Positions 59,635 to 64,000 of a stretch of 64,000 nt of DNA are shown piece after piece. The stretch covers positions 434,001-498,000 of the forward strand of contig NZ_JAUCMN010000001.1 of NCBI RefSeq assembly GCF_030363035.1, written 5' to 3'. A program made the position numbers and the translations under genes. Below the pieces are notes generated by a model, which saw only the letters and a list, made by a program, of their open reading frames with translations, ran no database searches and was not told the DNA's origin. Every line of letters starts with the position of its first letter. The first letter of the stretch is position 1. The DNA is from Curtobacterium caseinilyticum (GTDB taxonomy: Bacteria; Actinomycetota; Actinomycetes; Actinomycetales; Microbacteriaceae).

Positions 59635-59696
59635 AGGCGGGGGTACGCCGGGTGCCGGGTGCGGGGTGCGGGCGCACCGGGGACGCGGTCGCCCTA

Positions 59697-59900
59697 CGAC
59701 ATCGCCGTTGTCGTACGACGTCGACGATGTTGCGGGAGTCGGTGCGCCGGCGCGTACGGAGCCCGTGGCGACGACCTCGCCGTCGTCGACGTGGACGGAG
59801 TCGCGCGAGTCGAGCGAAGTGCCGGCCCGACGGACGGGGCGACGACATCGCTGTCGTCCGACATCGGCGGTGTCGCACGGGCCGAGCGGACCGTCGGGCC
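59697..59900. repeat. Three imperfect ~71-75-bp tandem repeats
   Basis: Units begin near 59697, 59772 and 59843 with CGACATCGCCGT-type sequence, each containing a small CGACATCG/TGTCGT dyad and a GGTGTCGC/GAGTCGCG block. They lie between divergent sugar-porter and M23 genes. No gene is supported in 59635-60031. Confidence 0.6.
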
Positions 59901-60031
59901 GCCCGACGGGACGGCATCCGGACGCGCTGCGTTCCGTGGTCGAGTCCTGCACAGCACCGGATCGTCGGCGGCGCTCCACAGGTCGGCTGCGGCTCCCTGT
60001 GCCGCCGCGGCCGGTCGGCGAAGCTCGGACC

Positions 60032-60613
60032 ATGACATCGATCCCCGTCCGCCGGACGCTCGGCGCAGTCCTCACGTTGGTGCTCGCAGTACCGCCGGCA
60101 GCGGGGTGTGCGCTCGTGTCGACCGCGGTCGGCGCTCCGGCCGGTGACACGTCGCGCGGGGTCGAGCCAGCCGACAGCGTCGAGCGGGCCGCCCCACCGT
60201 GGGTGTGGCCGACCGGGAGCCGACAGGTGCTCCGCGGGTGGGAGCAGCCGGCGGACGACTACTCGGCGGGACACCGCGGGCTCGACGTCGCGGCGCCGAT
60301 CGGCACCACCGCCGTCGCGGTCGCCGACGGCACGGTGACCTTCGCAGGACAGGTCGGTGGCCGGGGCGTCGTGTCGATCGACCACGGCGGCGGGCTGGTC
60401 AGCACCCTCGACTCGGTGGTCCCCGCCGTCGCCGCCGGCTCGCAGGTGACGCGGGGCGAGGCGGTGGGGACGGTCGCCGCCGGGCACTGCACGGCATCGG
60501 AAGCGTGCCTGCACCTCGGCGTACGGCTCCAGGACCGCTACGTCGATCCGCTGCCGTACCTGCCCGCCGCCGACTGGCCCGTGCTCCTGCCGGAGTCGGC
60601 GTGGCCGGGGTGA
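60032..60613 (+). CDS. M23-family metallopeptidase lipoprotein
   Basis: A 193-residue exported protein. The signal region VRRTLGAVLTLVLAVPPAAGC ends in a lipobox-like PAAGC near residue 23. The M23 domain (about 60-180) has the zinc motif GHRGLDVAAP (HxxxD) and ACLHLGVR, where the usual HxH reads CLH: the metal His is present, the first His is Cys. With C in AGHC a few residues before, a disulfide is possible. It may cut or just bind peptidoglycan. No ribosome site is seen before the ATG. Confidence 0.8.
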   Translation: MTSIPVRRTLGAVLTLVLAVPPAAGCALVSTAVGAPAGDTSRGVEPADSVERAAPPWVWPTGSRQVLRGWEQPADDYSAGHRGLDVAAPIGTTAVAVADGTVTFAGQVGGRGVVSIDHGGGLVSTLDSVVPAVAAGSQVTRGEAVGTVAAGHCTASEACLHLGVRLQDRYVDPLPYLPAADWPVLLPESAWPG

Positions 60614-60640
60614 GGCGGTGCCGGTGCTGCGGAGCCGGTG

Positions 60641-61645
60641 TCACGCCCGCGGGTGCGCGGTCCGGTAGACCTCCCGGAGTCGGGCGGACGACACGTGCGT
60701 GTAGATCTGCGTCGTCCCGAGGCTCGCGTGCCCGAGCAGTTCCTGCACCGCCCGCAGGTCCGCTCCCCCGTCGAGCAGGTGGGTCGCCGCCGTGTGCCGG
60801 AACGTGTGCGGCCCGCTCGGTCCCGCGCCGGGCAACCCCTCGAGTGCCCGAGCGACGATCCGGTACACGCTCCGGACCCCGAGCCGAGCCCCGCGGTCCC
60901 CGAGGAACAGCGCTGCACCGCCCGGCTGCCCTGCACCGCCGCGCTGCCCTGCGTCCGCCGACCGCTGCACGCCCTCCGCGCGACGCGCACCCGACCGGTC
61001 GGCCGCTGCCGCGGCGAGCGCCGGACGCCCGCGCTCGAGCCACGCCTCGAGTGCGTCACGCGCGGGAACGCCGAACGGCACCACCCGTTCCTTGCTGCCC
61101 TTGCCGAGCACCCGGACGGTCAAGTGGACGCGGTCGACGTCGCCCAGGTCGATGCCCACGAGTTCGCTGACACGGATGCCCGCCGCGTACAGCAGTTCGA
61201 CGACCGCGAGGTCCCGGAGGGCGCCGGGATCCTCCGTGCCCGCTCGGGCGGCGAGCTGACGGAGCACCGTGCCCACCTGGTCCGAGGAGACGACCCGCGG
61301 CAGGTGCGCCGCGCCCTTCGGTGCCCGGAGCCGGACGCCGGGGTCGATCCTGAGCATCCCGGTCTCGCTCGCCCACCGCGTGAACGCCCGCACCGAGGAC
61401 GACCGGCGGGCGATGGTGGACCGCGCGAGCCCGCGCTGGTCGGCGTCCCAGAGCCAGTCGCGGAGCAACTCCAGCCCGAGGTCCTGCACGCCGGCACTCC
61501 CCCGCTCCGCGGCGAAGGCGACGAGCTGGTCGAGGTCGTTCGCGTACGCCCGCACGGTCTGCTCGCTGAGGCCCCTGGCGTGCCGGACGTGCTCGAGGAA
61601 CGACTCCACCGCCGCCACGAGTCGCCCGTCCGTCCGCTCCGCCAC
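60641..61645 (-). CDS. xerC: Tyrosine recombinase XerC
   Basis: A 334-residue chromosome-dimer recombinase. SAM-like N-domain 1-100; catalytic residues are Arg in [12 protein letters not shown], Lys in LGKGSKER, His-Arg in [13 protein letters not shown], His in [13 protein letters not shown] and the Tyr in that same motif. An insert of about 30 low-complexity residues ([14 protein letters not shown] and on) near 205-240 accounts for its extra length. GTG 61645 has TACCCT 6 nt upstream. It follows dprA in the common yifB-dprA-xerC order. Confidence 0.92.
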   Translation of the reverse strand: MAERTDGRLVAAVESFLEHVRHARGLSEQTVRAYANDLDQLVAFAAERGSAGVQDLGLELLRDWLWDADQRGLARSTIARRSSSVRAFTRWASETGMLRIDPGVRLRAPKGAAHLPRVVSSDQVGTVLRQLAARAGTEDPGALRDLAVVELLYAAGIRVSELVGIDLGDVDRVHLTVRVLGKGSKERVVPFGVPARDALEAWLERGRPALAAAAADRSGARRAEGVQRSADAGQRGGAGQPGGAALFLGDRGARLGVRSVYRIVARALEGLPGAGPSGPHTFRHTAATHLLDGGADLRAVQELLGHASLGTTQIYTHVSSARLREVYRTAHPRA

Positions 61646-61651
61646 GACCCC

Positions 61652-61657
61652 AGGGTA
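61652..61657 (-). promoter_or_regulatory. -10 box TACCCT for xerC
   Basis: On the minus strand TACCCT is 6 nt before GTG 61645, in the 24-bp gap after dprA. Confidence 0.45.
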
Positions 61658-61669
61658 GGCGCGTGCCCC

Positions 61670-62914
61670 TCATGCCCTGGTCCACCCGCCGACGCCGTGC
61701 ACGACGAGGCCCTGCAGCTCGGCCAACGCGAGCGCGTCGGCGACCTCGGCGAACGACATCCCCGACCGCGCCGCGAGCTCCTGCTCCCCCAGCGCCCGCC
61801 GTCCCAGCGCGTCGAGCACGCGGAGCACCTCCGGGTCCTCGCGCCCGGCCAGGACCGGTGTTCCCGAGGACGACGACCTGCCCCGGCCCGGTGTCGCGTG
61901 TCTGCTGCGGCCGAGCACGGTGTCGACGGGGTCCTCCGGATGCACCACGATCTGCGCCCGGCCCTCGGCCACCAACCGGTGGCACCCGACCGATGCCGAC
62001 GACGAGAACGCCCCGGGCACGGCGAACACCGACCGCCCGAGCTGTGCGGCGTGGTGCGCCGTGTTGAGCGCTCCGGAACGCGCCCCCGCCTCGACGACGA
62101 CCGTCGCGGCGCCGAGTGCGGCGATCAGCCGGTTCCGCGCCAGGAACCGCCACCGCGTCGGCCGGGTCCCGGGCGGCGACTCGGCGAGCAGTGCACCCTG
62201 TCGCGCGACGTTCCGGAGCAGCTCGAAGTTCCCAGCCGGGTAGAGCTGGTCGATCCCACCAGCGAGCACCGCGAGCGTCGGGGTCCCCGCGGCGACGGCG
62301 ACCCGGTGCGCGGTCGCGTCGATGCCGTACGCGCCGCCGCTCACCACCGTGCACCCACGGTCCGCGGCGACCGAGGTGATCTCGGCGGTCGCCTCGGCAC
62401 CGGCGACGGTGTTCGCCCGCGAGCCGACCACGGCGACCGCGGGCCCGTCGGCGCGACGCCCGGTCCGCGTCCACAGCACGATCGGGGCGTGCGGACCGAG
62501 GTCGTCGACGGCCCGGGGCCATCCCGCCGCGCCGGGGACGAGCAGGCGTGCACCGACCGCCCGCGCTGCGTCGAGTGCCGCCAGCACGTCGACCCGGCCC
62601 AGCCGCGGACCCCACCGTGCGAGCGCCTCGGCCACGGCACCGGTGAGGACGGACGGCGACTCGGCGCCGGGGAGCCCGGCGTCCCTGCAGGACTCGACCA
62701 GTAGCTCGGGTCCGTCGTCGACGGCAGCACGGACCAGCGCGAACGAGCGCTCTGCGCCGAGCCCCTGCACGAGCAGTCCGCCGACGGCGTCGCCCGGTTC
62801 GACCAGGGCCGACCACGCCACCCGGGCTGCTGCCTCGACCGGGTCGACGGCGCTGCCACCACCCGGACCGAGCAGGCTGCTGACGACGCCGAGCAGGTCC
62901 GTGCCGCCGTTCAC
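61670..62914 (-). CDS. dprA: DNA-processing protein DprA
   Basis: A 414-residue single-strand-DNA binding protein that loads RecA in transformation. The Rossmann core has VAVVGSRANTVAG, VVSGGAYGIDATAHRVA, AVLAGGIDQLYPAGN, SPPGTRPTRWRFLARNRLIAAL and VVEAGARSGALNTAHHAAQLGR. The end (about 345-414) is a winged-helix DprA domain 3. GTG 62914 overlaps the yifB stop as GTGA. Present in many non-competent actinobacteria, so competence is not implied. Confidence 0.94.
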   Translation of the reverse strand: MNGGTDLLGVVSSLLGPGGGSAVDPVEAAARVAWSALVEPGDAVGGLLVQGLGAERSFALVRAAVDDGPELLVESCRDAGLPGAESPSVLTGAVAEALARWGPRLGRVDVLAALDAARAVGARLLVPGAAGWPRAVDDLGPHAPIVLWTRTGRRADGPAVAVVGSRANTVAGAEATAEITSVAADRGCTVVSGGAYGIDATAHRVAVAAGTPTLAVLAGGIDQLYPAGNFELLRNVARQGALLAESPPGTRPTRWRFLARNRLIAALGAATVVVEAGARSGALNTAHHAAQLGRSVFAVPGAFSSSASVGCHRLVAEGRAQIVVHPEDPVDTVLGRSRHATPGRGRSSSSGTPVLAGREDPEVLRVLDALGRRALGEQELAARSGMSFAEVADALALAELQGLVVHGVGGWTRA

Positions 62915-64000
62915 AGCGCACTCCGGAGCGCCAGGGCGTCTCGGACGTGCCGTTCCTCGGGGCGGTCCGCACCCTGCAGGTCGGCCAGGGTCCAGGCGAG
63001 GCGCATCGTGCGGTCCCACCCGCGCATCGTGAGCGTGCCGAGGTCGAGCGCGTGGTCGAGGAGCCTCGTCGAACCGGGCCGTGCGCGTCCCGGACCCCGC
63101 AGCCACGCGCCGGAGACCTCGGCGTTCCTGGTCCACCCCGTGCCTGCCAGCCGTTCCCGCATGGTGTCCCGCGCTGCCGTGACCACGGCGCGTGCCTGCG
63201 CGGTCGTCGGCGTCGATCCGTCCTCGCCGCGGATCAGCCCGGTCGTGACGCGCGGCACCCGGACCCGGATGTCCATCCGGTCGAGCAGCGGCCCCGACAT
63301 CCGAGCCAGGTACCGCCGCACCGTCGCTGGCGGACACTCGCACGGCTGCCGTCCGGACCCCGCGTTGCCGCAGGGGCAGGGGTTGGCGGCCAGCACGACC
63401 TGGCAACGGGCCGGGAACTCCGCAGCCCCGGCTGCCCGGTGCACGGTGATGCGACCCGACTCGAGGGGCTGCCGGAGCGCGTCGAGCACGGCACGCGGGA
63501 ACTCCGGCGCCTCGTCGAGGAAGAGCACCCCGCGCGTCGCCCGCGACACCGCACCCGGGCGCACCGTGCCGGAGCCGCCGCCGATGAGCGCCACCGCGGA
63601 CGCCGAGTGGTGCGGTGCCTCCCACGGCGGCCTGGTCGTCCACGACGCCGCCCCGTGCCCGGCCACGGACCGCACCGCCGCGACCTCGAGCGCCGCGTCG
63701 TCGTCGAGGTCCGGCAGCAACCCCGGCAGCCGTTCGGCGAGCATGGTCTTGCCGGCACCCGGTGGTCCGACGAGCAGGGCGTGGTGCCCGCCCGCGGCCG
63801 CCGCGACGATCGCGCGCACACCCACGGGGTTCCCGACCACGTCGGCGAGCTCGGCGACGGGCGACCGTTCCGGCAGGGCCGGTGGGACCAACACCGGCTC
63901 GACCTCGACCGGCGGCAGCAGCGCGCCGGCATCGATCGCGGCGGCACGGAGCGAGTCCACGTGGTGGACGTCGACGCCCCGGACGAAGCGCGCCTCGTCC
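62911..64000 (-). CDS. YifB/ComM-type Mg-chelatase-like AAA+ ATPase, 5' end missing
   Basis: The C-terminal 363 residues are visible; the frame is open to the window edge. Walker A HHALLVGPPGAGKTML, Walker B GVLFLDEAPEF and the Cys cluster NPCPCGN with QPCECPP are those of the ChlI/YifB family. ComM of this family is a helicase that drives branch migration during DNA uptake. The N-terminal Lon-like domain lies mostly outside. First gene seen of the yifB-dprA-xerC run. Confidence 0.92.
   Translation of the reverse strand, partial: DEARFVRGVDVHHVDSLRAAAIDAGALLPPVEVEPVLVPPALPERSPVAELADVVGNPVGVRAIVAAAAGGHHALLVGPPGAGKTMLAERLPGLLPDLDDDAALEVAAVRSVAGHGAASWTTRPPWEAPHHSASAVALIGGGSGTVRPGAVSRATRGVLFLDEAPEFPRAVLDALRQPLESGRITVHRAAGAAEFPARCQVVLAANPCPCGNAGSGRQPCECPPATVRRYLARMSGPLLDRMDIRVRVPRVTTGLIRGEDGSTPTTAQARAVVTAARDTMRERLAGTGWTRNAEVSGAWLRGPGRARPGSTRLLDHALDLGTLTMRGWDRTMRLAWTLADLQGADRPEERHVRDALALRSAL

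Noticed and set aside
59440..60147. Frames through the heptamer repeat and neighbouring repeats
   Set aside because: Repeat-driven low-complexity protein with no start signal; treated as non-coding.

Overview
This is a high-GC (about 70% by eye) actinobacterial chromosome segment, most likely from the family Microbacteriaceae; Curtobacterium or a close relative is my best guess, from memory of gene order rather than a search. Lineage markers are a fused 2-oxoglutarate decarboxylase/E2 (Kgd), a SigR/RsrA thiol-stress pair, a GuaB1-type protein, the GlgE glucan pathway, an ssrA tag ANSKRTDFALAA, and DivIVA-type polar growth proteins. Nearly all of it is ordinary core genome. I see no prophage, insertion sequence, CRISPR array, tRNA or rRNA gene.

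Layout. 1-8.4 kb: tail of a LuxR-type response regulator, an MFS exporter, small orphan proteins, a GT87-like mannosyltransferase coupled to a thiamine-binding protein, YceI, NAD(P)HX dehydratase divergent from a HAD phosphatase plus an old-yellow-enzyme reductase. 8.5-11.1 kb: two CNNM/CBS (CorB-like) membrane proteins preceded by a short upstream ORF and a hairpin that hides the ribosome binding site. 11.2-16.7 kb: guaB1 and kgd. 16.8-23 kb: GNAT, rsrA-sigR, aroA-rsgA, a membrane protein and a histidinol-phosphatase-like enzyme. 23.1-26.2 kb: a large AAA/LuxR regulator behind a small ORF and a probable operator. 26.6-32.1 kb: glmS, an M50-like peptidase, a Cys/Met-type PLP enzyme and an FMN monooxygenase. 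32.2-37.2 kb: a lysine-tailed unknown protein, ssrA, smpB, ftsX, ftsE, prfB. 37.3-45.3 kb: cysteine desulfurase, then glgX, glgE, glgB. 45.7-53.2 kb: thioredoxin/TPR protein, an unknown membrane/lipoprotein fusion, a DivIVA-like coiled coil, a hydrolase, a zinc protein, a transglycosylase and a small DivIVA protein. 53.3-57.6 kb: rpsB-tsf-pyrH-frr-cdsA. 57.8-64 kb: a suspicious G/C homopolymer block, a sugar porter, repeat-rich DNA, an M23 protein, then yifB-dprA-xerC.

How it works together. The minus-strand runs yifB-dprA-xerC and rpsB-tsf-pyrH-frr-cdsA, and the prfB-ftsEX-smpB-ssrA run, are conserved housekeeping blocks for DNA processing, translation and ribosome rescue. GlgX/GlgE/GlgB make and trim alpha-glucan. 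SigR/RsrA senses disulfide stress. A repeated theme is the promoter: at least fifteen first genes have a TAnnnT -10 box 5-10 nt before an ATG or GTG with no Shine-Dalgarno, which implies leaderless mRNAs, while downstream genes overlap by ATGA/GTGA and carry Shine-Dalgarno sequences.

The items most worth checking are the upstream ORF/hairpin before the CorB-like pair, the overlapping divergent leaderless promoters at 6.66 kb, the dispersed 48-bp palindromes after stop codons, the small protein and operator before the AAA/LuxR regulator, and the G/C homopolymer block, which is probably an assembly fault.
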